64,000 bases of DNA from Candidatus Sulfotelmatobacter kueseliae (lineage in GTDB: Bacteria > Acidobacteriota > Terriglobia > Terriglobales > Acidobacteriaceae): contig OMOD01000046.1 of NCBI GenBank assembly GCA_900290255.1, positions 53,391 to 117,390 of the forward strand, read 5' to 3'. The first letter of the stretch is position 1. Every line of letters starts with the position of its first letter. Below the pieces are notes generated by a model that was given only the letters and a program-made list of their open reading frames with translations, did not search any database and was not told the DNA's origin. Shown here in pieces: positions 50,736 to 59,474 of the stretch. The position numbers were made by a program, and so were the translations under genes.

Positions 50736-53210
50736 ATGCCGTTTCTTATGCGCACCCTGCGAAGCACGGTTGCGCCTGCACCCGCAGTCTCAGCCGTTTT
50801 CACAGTGCTTGTGGTGGCCGCGTTTCTAGCCGGAAACGCCCAGGCCCAAAACGCCGCCCCCGGGCCCAATTCTGATCCGAACTACCAGGCGCTGCGCAAC
50901 CTGACGCTCAGCGGCGAGGGCGTGAGCGTCACCAACTTCGAACTCAAACGCGATGCCGGAACCTTTCATCTGCACTCGGGTACGGTTTGCTTTACCGCGC
51001 CGGTCAACGGGAAGGTGACGGGCGCCGTGTTCGCGGGAGATGGAAACTTTATCCTCAATCCGCCCACCGAGACCGAGAGAAAGTCGCTCAAACTGCTGAC
51101 CAAGGAAGACGAGTTCAGCGAGAACTTCAGCCAGATGGTGTTGCGCTTCACCGACTCGACTTACGAGGAAATCAAGAAAGGCGGCAGCGGGAGCGCATCC
51201 GGATGCGACGCGGGGCCGCTGAAAGACAGCCAGCACATCACTCGCCACAAGCTCAAGGACAACCTGGAAGTGCGCCTTCTGGAAGATGTGCTGAGTCCGG
51301 AGCCGGGCGGACTGTTTATCGCCTTCATCCACGGCAAACACTACGACGGGCAGGAACGTTACACCATTGATCCGCACGAGGGGCGATATGAACAAGTCGA
51401 GTTCATGACCTACGACGAGAACAAGTTTGGTCAGTGGGCTGCCTTCCCGATGTCCGGCGAGCACAAAAGGGGAGCGGTTGGGCGGCCGATCCATGTTGAG
51501 CATGAGCAACTGGAAACCACGCTGGAAAAGAACGCCAATCTCATCGGCAAAGCCACGACTACCTTCACCGCGCAACTGAACGGCCTGAAGGTTGCGCCCT
51601 TTGATCTGTTTCGCAGCCTGCGGGTGAAGAGCGTCCACGCCGAGGACGGCACGGCGCTGTCGTTCATTCAGGAAGACAAGAACGATGATCCGCAGTTCGC
51701 AGTAATTCTGCCGAAAGTTTTGGCGGCCGGAGACAAGTACACGATTACGACGGAATACGAAGGCAAAGATGCGGTCACCAACGAAGGCGGCGGGAACTAC
51801 TTTCCCGTGGCGCGGATGGATTGGTATCCGAACAATCCGGAAAGCGGCCTCGGCGAATATGCCAGCTACGACATGACGTTCCGCATTCCGAAGGGGATGC
51901 AGATTGCGGCGACCGGAGTGCGGGTCAGCGACTCGAACGAGGGCGGCCAGAACGTGACCGTCTGGAAGAGTGAAACGCCGCAGACCGTGGCTGGCTTCAG
52001 CCTCGGGCGGTTCAAGGTGGAGGAGGCCAAGCTCGACAAGCCTGAGTACTTCATTCAGTCGTTCGCCAATCAGGAGTCGCCTGATTGGGTGAATGCGCTG
52101 CAACATGCAGCGAGCGGCGGCGAAATGCCCCAGCCGGGTGGACCGGGGGCCTCCGGTGCGCCCGAAGTGGCACTGGGCACGATGAGCACCACCGGGCTGA
52201 ACAAGAAAGCGCTGGCCGAGGGTGAGCTTGCCGTCCAGCTCTACACCGACTATTTCGGCCCTTCCTTGTTCAAGCACTTGCAGCTCACGCAGCAGACGGC
52301 CTGCAACTTTGGTCAATCCTGGCCGGAATTGGTGTGGATTCCGATCTGCTACTACTTCGACACCACCGTGCGCCACCAACTCGGCATGGACTGGGGCGAC
52401 CGCGGATATTGGAAGGTGGTCACGCCGCACGAAGTGGCGCACCAGTGGTGGGGACACACCGTGGGATTCAACTCGTACCGCGACCAGTGGATGAGCGAGG
52501 GATTTGCCGACATGTCGGCTTCCTTGTACCTCTCCTTCATCGAAAAGAACCCCAAGAAGTACCTTACCTTCTGGAACGACGAGCGGGAGTTGTTGCTGGA
52601 GCGCGACCCGCGAGGATTCCGCGCCATTGATGCCGGTCCGCTGACCATGGGGTACCGCACCAGCAATACCCGCACCGGATTCGATACCTCCCGTCGCCTC
52701 ATCTATCCCAAAGGCGCATACGTTCTGCATATGATCCGCATGATGATGCACGACCGGCAAACCGGCGATCAGCGTTTCAAAGAGACGATGCAGGACTTCG
52801 TCAAGACCTACTCCGGAAAATCGGCCACGACCGAAGACTTCAAGGCCATGATCGAGAAGCACATGACCCCGGAGATGGACCTCGAAGGCAACCACCGGAT
52901 GGACTGGTTCTTCAACGAGTACGTGTACGGAACGGCGCTGCCCACCTACAAATCAGACTCCACCTTTGATATTGGAGCGGATGGAGACGTCGTGCTGAAT
53001 ATGAAACTCACGCAGTCGGGCGTGGACGATAAATTCCGCATGCTTCTGCCCGTTTACCTGGAGCTGGCGGATGGAAATATAGCCTTTCTGGGGCGGGCGC
53101 GGATGACGGGAAATAATACGGTCGAGCAGAAAGTTCCCCTGAAGGGGTTGAAGACGAAACCGCACCGCGTGGCTCTCAACTATTACGACGATGTGCTGGC
53201 GTCGCCCTAG
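50736..53210 (+). CDS. Secreted M1-family aminopeptidase
   Basis: 824 residues. Signal peptide SAVFTVLVVAAFLAGNAQAQ. The zinc site is HEVAHQWWGH (H565, E566, H569) followed by E588 in MSEGFAD, matching HExxH-18-E of M1 peptidases. The exopeptidase GxMEN motif is not clearly present. The N-terminal ~300 residues are beta-rich and not well recognised; M1 peptidases typically have a saddle domain there. Probably cleaves amino acids from peptides in the periplasm or outside. A terminator hairpin lies downstream at 53276. Confidence 0.93.
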   Translation: MPFLMRTLRSTVAPAPAVSAVFTVLVVAAFLAGNAQAQNAAPGPNSDPNYQALRNLTLSGEGVSVTNFELKRDAGTFHLHSGTVCFTAPVNGKVTGAVFAGDGNFILNPPTETERKSLKLLTKEDEFSENFSQMVLRFTDSTYEEIKKGGSGSASGCDAGPLKDSQHITRHKLKDNLEVRLLEDVLSPEPGGLFIAFIHGKHYDGQERYTIDPHEGRYEQVEFMTYDENKFGQWAAFPMSGEHKRGAVGRPIHVEHEQLETTLEKNANLIGKATTTFTAQLNGLKVAPFDLFRSLRVKSVHAEDGTALSFIQEDKNDDPQFAVILPKVLAAGDKYTITTEYEGKDAVTNEGGGNYFPVARMDWYPNNPESGLGEYASYDMTFRIPKGMQIAATGVRVSDSNEGGQNVTVWKSETPQTVAGFSLGRFKVEEAKLDKPEYFIQSFANQESPDWVNALQHAASGGEMPQPGGPGASGAPEVALGTMSTTGLNKKALAEGELAVQLYTDYFGPSLFKHLQLTQQTACNFGQSWPELVWIPICYYFDTTVRHQLGMDWGDRGYWKVVTPHEVAHQWWGHTVGFNSYRDQWMSEGFADMSASLYLSFIEKNPKKYLTFWNDERELLLERDPRGFRAIDAGPLTMGYRTSNTRTGFDTSRRLIYPKGAYVLHMIRMMMHDRQTGDQRFKETMQDFVKTYSGKSATTEDFKAMIEKHMTPEMDLEGNHRMDWFFNEYVYGTALPTYKSDSTFDIGADGDVVLNMKLTQSGVDDKFRMLLPVYLELADGNIAFLGRARMTGNNTVEQKVPLKGLKTKPHRVALNYYDDVLASP

Positions 53211-53275
53211 GGGCGCCACCGCTTACAGCCGCGAGAGACGGCGGCGCTGCGACGTGGCTTTACCGTATCGAGAAC

Positions 53276-53303
53276 AAAGGGGAGCACTGAGAGGCTCCCC
53301 TTT
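53276..53303. terminator. Bidirectional intrinsic terminator
   Basis: AAAGGGGAGC pairs with GCTCCCCTTT in a perfect 10-bp stem, with a T-containing tail (CTTTCTGTT) on the plus strand and A-rich on the other side. It lies between the M1 peptidase stop and the stop of the small secreted protein gene on the other strand, so both can end here. Confidence 0.8.
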
Positions 53304-53322
53304 CTGTTGGTCACGAGCGCGG

Positions 53323-53709
53323 CTATTTTGCTGATCCGGCCTGCATGCCGTCGCTCGACTCACCGATTGCCAGAGCGAACTTCTTGCCTTCGAAACGGGC
53401 GCCGCTCAGGGTCCTGGTTCCGTCACCGTTGTTTGTGACCACGGCAGCAGTATTGGCCGAGGGAGTGCTCAGGTCCACTAATTTCGCCGGAACCTTGGCA
53501 ACGACGGTCTTGCCCTGAATGATACTGACTTCGACGCTGGGGCCGGTGCCATCCCACAGCAGCTTGTAGTCTCCCGGCTTAAGAGTGGTGCCGTTCACCG
53601 TCACCGGACCGGACAGGCTCAGGTTGGCTTTGGTGGCTGCAAACGCGCTCGAGGCCAGCAGCAATGCCAACCCCACAACCAGAATCTTCGAAACTGTCGC
53701 GAACTTCAT
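53323..53709 (-). CDS. Small secreted hypothetical protein, 128 aa
   Basis: From the ATG at 53709 it starts with a clean signal peptide (KILVVGLALLLASSAFA). The mature part has a short beta-rich pattern (GPVTVNGTTLKPGDYKLLWDG, later VVTNNGDGTRTLSGARFEGKKFALAIG). The track's start at 53841 adds 44 residues that are not protein-like. Small secreted proteins of this shape are common in Acidobacteriota, but I assign no function. The ribosome-binding site GGAG lies ahead of the start (reading AAAAAGGAGCAGTC). Confidence 0.75.
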   Translation of the reverse strand: MKFATVSKILVVGLALLLASSAFAATKANLSLSGPVTVNGTTLKPGDYKLLWDGTGPSVEVSIIQGKTVVAKVPAKLVDLSTPSANTAAVVTNNGDGTRTLSGARFEGKKFALAIGESSDGMQAGSAK

Positions 53710-54337
53710 GACTGCTCCTTTTTCTTTCCCGAAGTTACGTCGGGAAGCGGTTGGGGCGGCCCGGCTCGCGACCAGCTCGAGAAAACACTTGTGTTTCCCC
53801 ACCAATCGCCTACAATGCTGCCGCCGGGGTTGAACAGCCAAGCTCAGCCGACAGGCCGACCGCTTGCGCTGCCGCTAAAGGGGGTTTTCTCACCTGGGCC
53901 GCCAAACCGAGCGTGAGAGAATCCCCTGACCCCGCAAACCACTTCAACGTCAAATCTGGCCAGAGCCGCCTTGGCACTGGCCATGGGTCTTCGCTATTCA
54001 ATACGCATTCACCGCGCCCGAAGTTCCGCTCGCTTCCTCGGGGTGTACATTTCTTGGACGTGGTATGCGTCTTTCCGATAGCAAGAAAGTCTGCCGCGTT
54101 CGTTCCTTTCAGTAAGCACACGCTGGCAGTGTTTTGTGATCGGGCTGAACTCCCCCGAACCCAGGTCAAGTCCGCTCAAATTTCAGGGAACAGAAGACAC
54201 ATTCTTCACGTATCGTGAGGTGTCAGTACTCATATAGTGCCTTTGTAGCTGCGTTTCTGTGCTGAGGAACTGCGCTGTCCGGCGTCTGGCCGGCGCGATT
54301 CCGCATTTCCGGGAGGCGCTTCCACGCGTAAAAACCA
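53710..54337. other. Long intergenic region, no gene recognised
   Basis: 628 bases between the divergent small secreted protein gene and the ABC transporter. The ORFs 53751-54218 (plus) and 53810-54169 (minus) have no protein-like composition and no ribosome-binding site. I see no known RNA or promoter with good boxes. Confidence 0.5.
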
Positions 54338-55267
54338 GTGATTGAATTTGTTCACCTTCGCAAAGAATTCGACAACGTGCTGGCGGTTGAGGATCTAAGC
54401 CTCGCCATTCCGCCGGGAGAAATCTTCGGGCTGATCGGCCCCAACGGCGCGGGCAAAACCACCACCATCCGCATGGCCTGCGGCCTGCTCGCTCCCACGC
54501 TGGGGCGCGCGCTCATCGCCGGCGTGGACGTGGCCGAGGAGCCGGAACGGGCGCAGCAAAACATCGGATATCTCTCGGACTTTTTCGCGGTCTACGAAGA
54601 CCTGAAAGTCTGGGAGTATCTCGATTTCTTCGCGCACGCCTACAAGATGCCGGGAGCGGAGATTCCCGCCCGCATCACCGAAGTGATCGCGCAGGTGAAT
54701 CTGGAGGTCAAGCGCGACGCCATGATTGGCGGCCTGTCGCGTGGCATGAAGCAGCGGCTGGGCATTGCGCGGGCGATCATTCACCGTCCGAAAGTGATGC
54801 TGCTCGACGAGCCGGCCTCCGGGCTCGATCCCAAGGCGCGGCTGGAGTTGCGCAACCTGCTGCGCGGGCTGCGCGACCAGGGAGCGACCATCCTGATTTC
54901 ATCGCACATTCTCACCGAGCTGGAGGGCTTCTGCACTTCCATCGGCATCATGGAAAAAGGCCGCATGGTGCGCAGCGGGAGCATTGAAGAAGTGACTGCC
55001 GCGGCCGCTTCCCAGCGGCGGGTGCGGTTGAGTTGGGCGGGAAATTCCCAGGCCGTGGTCGAGGAGAAGCTGCAACGCGATCCTCGCGTGTCGGAGGTAA
55101 GTCTGGCCGCGGGCGCGGGAACGTTTCGCTTCAGTGGATCCGAGGAAGACCTGGCGCCGGTGCTGGCGGGTCTGGTAGCGGCGAACGTGCCGGTGACCTC
55201 TTTTGGCGAAGTGAAGCAGACGGTCGAACAACTCTACATGAAGCTTTCGACCCACGAGGTGATGTGA
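54338..55267 (+). CDS. ABC transporter ATP-binding protein
   Basis: 309 residues. Walker A GPNGAGKTTTIRM, signature LSRGMKQRLGIARA, Walker B VMLLDEPASGLDP, and the switch His in LISSHILTELE. It has the length and C-terminal extension of the DrrA/Nod-type subfamily of exporters. The start codon is GTG or the first codon at 54338. The stop overlaps the first base of the permease ATG (TGATG), so the two are translationally coupled. Confidence 0.95.
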   Translation: MIEFVHLRKEFDNVLAVEDLSLAIPPGEIFGLIGPNGAGKTTTIRMACGLLAPTLGRALIAGVDVAEEPERAQQNIGYLSDFFAVYEDLKVWEYLDFFAHAYKMPGAEIPARITEVIAQVNLEVKRDAMIGGLSRGMKQRLGIARAIIHRPKVMLLDEPASGLDPKARLELRNLLRGLRDQGATILISSHILTELEGFCTSIGIMEKGRMVRSGSIEEVTAAAASQRRVRLSWAGNSQAVVEEKLQRDPRVSEVSLAAGAGTFRFSGSEEDLAPVLAGLVAANVPVTSFGEVKQTVEQLYMKLSTHEVM

Positions 55268-55740
55268 TGCTGCGATTCTGGAATAACCCTGAATTTGTGC
55301 GGCACCGGCGGGCGGAACTGCGTCCGGCGCGGGCCATTACCGTAGCCGCCGTGGTGGTGCTGATGTGCGTGTTGCTGGGAATAGCGTGCTGGAGCTTCGA
55401 GCAGGCCCAGCTGGACCGCGGTCAGCGTGCCGAGCAGGGTTTCGCGCGGGACACGTGGCTGCTCCTCTACTACTGGCTGATGGGGCTGCAGGGCGTCGCG
55501 CTGACTTTCTGGACGTTGTCTTCGTGCGCGCAATCGGTCTCGGGCGAGCGCGACCGCAAGACGTGGGAATTTCAGCGCACGACGGGACTGACCGCGGCGG
55601 AACTTCTGGTCGGAAAACTCATGGGCGAGCCGATCCTGGTGTACTTCGCGGTGGCGTGCGCGGCGCCCATCACCTTGATCGCCGGGCGGGCGGGCTTTCG
55701 ATGGGCACCGTGGTTTCAGTTTTCCTGCTCCTCGCGGTGA
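55267..55740 (+). CDS. ABC transporter permease, N-terminal part (frame broken)
   Basis: Starts at the ATG at 55267, directly coupled to the ATP-binding gene. The protein MLRFWNNPEFVRHRRAELRPARAIT has two or three hydrophobic helices, then the typical EWGRDRKT-like segment (SVSGERDRKTWEFQRTTGLTAAELLVGK), then loses the family pattern at residue ~145 (GRAGFRWAPWFQFSCSS) and stops. The true continuation is in another frame from about 55695. A single-base deletion in GGGCGGGCGGGC around 55684-55695 explains this. It may be an assembly error or a real mutation. Confidence 0.8.
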   Translation: MLRFWNNPEFVRHRRAELRPARAITVAAVVVLMCVLLGIACWSFEQAQLDRGQRAEQGFARDTWLLLYYWLMGLQGVALTFWTLSSCAQSVSGERDRKTWEFQRTTGLTAAELLVGKLMGEPILVYFAVACAAPITLIAGRAGFRWAPWFQFSCSSR

Positions 55741-56807
55741 CATCCGCGTTTCTCGGTCTGGGCGGAATGTGGTTTTCAACCCTGCTGGAAAGCCGCACCC
55801 GCGGCGTCGGGATGATGGGGGCCCTGGTGCTGTACGGCATCACGCTAGGCATGTTCGGCATGAGCGAGAGCGGACTGCCGGGGCTGGCGGCAATCAGTCC
55901 GGTGACGCACATGATTCAGCTGCTGGGGGATCAGAACGCGAAATTGCGTGCTCCTGTCTTGTTTGGCCACGAGATTTCCTGGTTGCTGATGGGCGTGCTG
56001 CTGTGCGGTTCGTTCAGCGCGTGGCTGACGCTCATGCTGGTTCGCAACCTGAAGCGGGATTATCCCGAAATTCGGCCGCTGTCGCGCTGGCAGGCAGTGG
56101 GGTGCGCGGCATTTCTGAACTTTCTGATCTACGCACTGATGAGACCTGGCGATTCGTTTGGCGGCGGGGGACGAGTGGGATGGTTCCCTGACTCCGCGAC
56201 CGTTGCGCTGTTCGTGGTCGCGATGAACGGCCTGATTCTGTTTCTGATGGGGATGGCCACGCTGACTCCGCAGGAGCGTCTGAAGGTCTGGCGGCGCAAA
56301 CGCGCGACCGGAGAATCGGCCTTGTTTGCCGACGACGGGCTGCCCTGGCCGTGGCTGGGAATTTCCGCCGTCGTGGCTTATGGGCTGATGGTGTGGGGGC
56401 TGCTGGCGTGGAAACACACTCTTCCTTTGGAGATGGGCACGCTGCAGGGCGCGGCGATCCGGCTGCTGCTGGTGCTGGTGTTCGTGACCCGCGATGTGCT
56501 GTTCCTGCAGTGGTGCATGCTGACGCGGCTGCGGCAACCGATCGTGAAGGGCGTGTTGTTCCTGGGCCTGTACTACACGGCGGCAGGCGTTTTGACCGGT
56601 CTGGCGGCAGTTTCCTCAGAGGCAGCGGCGCGCTGGATGATGGCATTGCTCACGCCAGTAATGGTGTTCGACACTGAAGTGAAAGGCCTGGCGTTCCCGG
56701 CCGCGACCTATGCCGGACTCGTGTTGCAGATGGGAGTGATTGGCGCGATGCTGGTGGCGATCGGCAGCCGCCTGCAGCGGCCGATGCAGGCGGGCGCCGC
56801 GGCGTAA
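55701..56807 (+). CDS. ABC transporter permease, C-terminal part (frame broken)
   Basis: Frame shifted by one base from the N-terminal part. From about MGTVVSVFLLLAVTSAFLGLGG (ATG at 55701) it continues with at least eight membrane helices to the end. Together with the first part it would be a permease of ~513 residues. No ribosome-binding site precedes 55701, so independent translation is doubtful. If the frameshift is real, transport function is lost; if it is an error, this is an intact two-component exporter with the upstream ATPase. The track's start at 55365 lies out of the true frame for the first part. Confidence 0.8.
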   Translation: MGTVVSVFLLLAVTSAFLGLGGMWFSTLLESRTRGVGMMGALVLYGITLGMFGMSESGLPGLAAISPVTHMIQLLGDQNAKLRAPVLFGHEISWLLMGVLLCGSFSAWLTLMLVRNLKRDYPEIRPLSRWQAVGCAAFLNFLIYALMRPGDSFGGGGRVGWFPDSATVALFVVAMNGLILFLMGMATLTPQERLKVWRRKRATGESALFADDGLPWPWLGISAVVAYGLMVWGLLAWKHTLPLEMGTLQGAAIRLLLVLVFVTRDVLFLQWCMLTRLRQPIVKGVLFLGLYYTAAGVLTGLAAVSSEAAARWMMALLTPVMVFDTEVKGLAFPAATYAGLVLQMGVIGAMLVAIGSRLQRPMQAGAAA

Positions 56808-56958
56808 CGTTTGCGGCAGTTCATGTGGCGCAGACACTCCCTTCGACTTCGCTCAGGGCAGGCTCTGCCCGCGCTTGAGCGGTCTGCTGAAAGCGCCGTG
56901 ACTCGTATCCGGGCATCGCTTTAAGGCTGCGTGTCCCGCCGCAGAAACGCACTGGGGA

Positions 56959-58035
56959 TTACGGCCGCTCGATCGCCGCTAGAAATTCCCGCAGTTCCTC
57001 CGGCAACCGGCTCGTGAGCGCGATCCGTTTGCCCGTGCGGGGATGCGCCAGTCCCAACTCGGCCGCATGCAGGAAATTTCGCGGCAGGGAAAGCGTTCCC
57101 GCGGTTGCCCCATCCTTCTCGCGTTCTTTGCGAGAGGGTGGGGTATTTGATCTCCGTAGATTCGCTGCGGTTGCCCCATCCTTCGTGCTTTTTGCGAAGG
57201 GTGGGGATTTCTGCAGTTCTGCCGGCGCTCCATAAAGCTTGTCCCCGACCACAGGATGCCCCACCGACGCCATGTGCACGCGAATCTGATGAGTCCGGCC
57301 GGTGTCAATCTTCACTTCGATCAGGGTGAATTTTCCGAAGGGCGTATCGAGTCGCCGCACCACGCGGTAGTGTGAAACCGCTTCGCGCCCGCCCGCAAGG
57401 AGCGTGGTCATGCGGGTGCGGTGCACCCGGTCGCGGCTGATGCTGGCCGCGATCGTTCCCTGATCTTTCTTCACCCATCCACACACCAGCGCGATATAGG
57501 TTTTCTTCACTTCGCGCCCGGCAAATTGCGCGGCCAGCTTGCGATGCGCTTCGTCATTCTTGGCGACAACGATCAGCCCGCTGGTTTCCTTGTCGAGCCG
57601 GTGCACGATGCCCGGCCGCACCTCGCCGCCAATCGCTGACAGGCTGGCGAAATGATGGAGCAGCGCGTTCACCAGCGTTCCCCGATTGCGCCGGTCTTCC
57701 GTCGCGCCCGCGCCCGCATGCACCATCATGCCGGCAGGCTTGTTGATGATGGCGAGATCGTCGTCTTCGTAGAGGATATCGAGGGGAATCTCTTCCGCAA
57801 CGGCACGCAGTGGAGGCCGCTCGGCGGGACCGAGCATGGTGATGCTCTCTCCGCCGCGCAGTTTCACCGATGCCTTGGCCGGCGCGCCGTCCAGCAAAAC
57901 CTTTTCTGCGCGTATGAGTTCCTGCACCCGCGCCCGGCTGACGTTGAGCTGCGCGACGAGGAACTGATCGAGGCGCTGCCCTGCGGCGTCATTGGAAACA
58001 GAAATCGTGATGGGACCGGACTCGGTCAAAGGCAC
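56959..58035 (-). CDS. RluA-family pseudouridine synthase with a repeat-derived insertion
   Basis: About 358 residues from the GTG at 58035. S4-like N-terminal domain (AGQRLDQFLVAQLNVSRARVQELIRAEKVLLDG), then the catalytic domain with HRLDKETSGLIVVAK (catalytic Asp in the RLD motif). It modifies uridines in rRNA or tRNA; RluD-like by length and S4 domain. The track's start at 58122 overlaps lgt by 77 bases. The segment SPPFAKSTKDGATAANLRRSNTPPSRKEREKDGATAGT (nucleotides ~57100-57220) is a translated interspersed repeat just after LYGAPAEL; the family sequence resumes at LPRNFLHAAELGLAHP. Confidence 0.92.
   Translation of the reverse strand: MPLTESGPITISVSNDAAGQRLDQFLVAQLNVSRARVQELIRAEKVLLDGAPAKASVKLRGGESITMLGPAERPPLRAVAEEIPLDILYEDDDLAIINKPAGMMVHAGAGATEDRRNRGTLVNALLHHFASLSAIGGEVRPGIVHRLDKETSGLIVVAKNDEAHRKLAAQFAGREVKKTYIALVCGWVKKDQGTIAASISRDRVHRTRMTTLLAGGREAVSHYRVVRRLDTPFGKFTLIEVKIDTGRTHQIRVHMASVGHPVVGDKLYGAPAELQKSPPFAKSTKDGATAANLRRSNTPPSRKEREKDGATAGTLSLPRNFLHAAELGLAHPRTGKRIALTSRLPEELREFLAAIERP
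57100..57215. repeat. Hairpin repeats inside the pseudouridine synthase gene
   Basis: Two stems: CCCCATCCTTCTCGC...GCGAGAGGGTGGGG and CCCCATCCTTCG...CGAAGGGTGGGG. They are of the same family as the TGCCCCACCC...AGGGTGGGG hairpins in the tilS insert (35780-35880). They are translated in frame. Confidence 0.7.
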
Positions 58036-58045
58036 GGGAGGAATT

Positions 58046-58858
58046 CTACCGTGCCGCGCTCGCCGTCTGCGCCGGAACCGCCTTCGCCCCGGGTCGCAGC
58101 CACCAGATGAAGCCTCCGCCAAGCACCAATCCGATGGCGATCAACTGCGTGCCGGTCATGGCGCCGCCGAACACCGAGCCGCGGCCGGGATCGCCGCGCA
58201 GATACTCCAGGAAGAATCGGGCAAAGCCGTACAGGAACATGAACGCTCCGATGATCTGGCCATCAAACTTGCGCCGCTTCAGCAGCCACGTGAGGAAGAT
58301 GAAGTTCGCCAGCTCGACCGCCGACTCGAACAGCTGCGTAGGCTCGAGCGGCACATGCAGCGGCGTCTGGGTGATGGAAAACGCCAGCGGGTTGGTGAAG
58401 GTCACACCCCACCAGTGATGCGTCTCTTTCCCGTAGCAGCATCCGGCGGCGAAGCAGCCGATGCGGCCGATGGCGTGCCCCATGGCGAGGCCGGGGGCGA
58501 AGGCATCGCAAGTGCCCAGAGCCGGCAAGTGATTCCTCCACACAAACCACGCTGCCGCCACAAACGCCGCCAGCAAGCCTCCGGAAAAGACACCGCCCGC
58601 CTGCAGCGTATCGAGGCTGAAAATCCGGCCGAGATTATCTTTGTAAACGTCCCAGTCGTTGATGACGTAAAGCACTTTCGCGCCGAGGATGCCGCAAAGC
58701 ACGACCAGAATTCCCAGGTTCCATGCCTTTTCCCCGTTAATCCCCATGCGCTCGGCGTTGCGCACGCTGATCCACAAACCGATCAGAACGCCGGTCGAAA
58801 CCAGAAATCCGTAGGTGGGAAGAAAGAACCGTCCGATATGAAAGAGTTGCGGGAACAT
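58046..58858 (-). CDS. lgt: Prolipoprotein diacylglyceryl transferase
   Basis: 270 residues, about seven membrane helices. The conserved Lgt pattern is HAIGRIGCFAAGCCYGKET, matching HGRIGNFxNxExxG of the family in variant form, plus FEYLRGDPGRGS-type tail segment (FLEYLRGDPGRGSVFGGAMTGTQ). Lgt attaches a diacylglyceryl group to the lipobox cysteine of secreted prelipoproteins. ATG at 58858. The pseudouridine synthase gene starts 11 bases after its stop. Confidence 0.93.
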   Translation of the reverse strand: MFPQLFHIGRFFLPTYGFLVSTGVLIGLWISVRNAERMGINGEKAWNLGILVVLCGILGAKVLYVINDWDVYKDNLGRIFSLDTLQAGGVFSGGLLAAFVAAAWFVWRNHLPALGTCDAFAPGLAMGHAIGRIGCFAAGCCYGKETHHWWGVTFTNPLAFSITQTPLHVPLEPTQLFESAVELANFIFLTWLLKRRKFDGQIIGAFMFLYGFARFFLEYLRGDPGRGSVFGGAMTGTQLIAIGLVLGGGFIWWLRPGAKAVPAQTASAAR

Positions 58859-59474
58859 GGTTCTTAGATGCGGGAATTCGCGGAATTACTCAGACCAAGG
58901 TTTCAGAGTTTCAAGGTTTCAAGGTGTCAAAGACAAACACCTTGAAACTTTGAAACCATGAAACTTTGAAACCTCTGCAATTCAAGCCGACCCGCTGTGC
59001 CGTGTGGTGGGCCGAGAATGAACCCGTCGTAAGACGTTGGGAACCCGCCGAGACCCTTTAGGCATCTCCGCTTGGCGGAGCATCGCTCACCGGATCCTAG
59101 TTCGAGTCAGGCCCCCGTTCATTCAGTGTTGGTTCAAAAATCGGTTACCACCATCACCAACCTGGCAGGCCGGCTTTCAGATTGGATGCTAGGCAAATTG
59201 CGGCGGATTGGCAAGAGTCGGGGCGCAAAAAGATGGCAGGTGATTTGCAACTAAAGTAATGCGGCATTCACAGGAACAGCTTGCCAGAGGGCGCGCCCGA
59301 AAAGGAGCATGGAGCAGTGTCCTCAAACCCCGCGGCGGCACCGACCATGGAAGTACTTGATTTGGTTGGAGCGCCGTGAGTATATACTTTGGAGACGAAT
59401 ACCGAGCCTCCCCCAACAAGCGCGCCGCGCCGGCCCCTTTGGGTATTGCTGCGCTGTGACATTGGAGAAGCTGA
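58859..59474. other. Gap with a TTTCAAAG hairpin repeat, no gene
   Basis: 616 bases without a convincing gene. A long hairpin repeat sits at 58894-58976 (separate entry). A TTCGAGTC at ~59101 recalls a tRNA T-loop, but the stem does not pair. ORFs here are short and have no protein-like composition. Confidence 0.5.
58894..58976. repeat. TTTCAAAG hairpin repeat, second copy
   Basis: CCAAGGTTTCAGAGTTTCAAGGTTTCAAGGTGTC and its inverted partner CACCTTGAAACTTTGAAACC...GAAACCTCTG pair with minor mismatches. Same element type as 49366-49443. It lies just upstream of the lgt start, on the side of its promoter. Confidence 0.75.

Noticed and set aside
53751-54218. A 155-codon ORF in the long gap
   Set aside because: No ribosome-binding site, no protein-like pattern, and the overlapping minus ORF has equal quality.
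55267-56807. Programmed -1 frameshifting in the permease
   Set aside because: No slippery heptamer of the usual type is visible, only a G-rich run; a simple deletion or error is the simpler reading.
59040-59115. A possible tRNA with a TTCGAGTC T-loop
   Set aside because: The T-stem pairs only three bases and no acceptor or anticodon stem can be formed.
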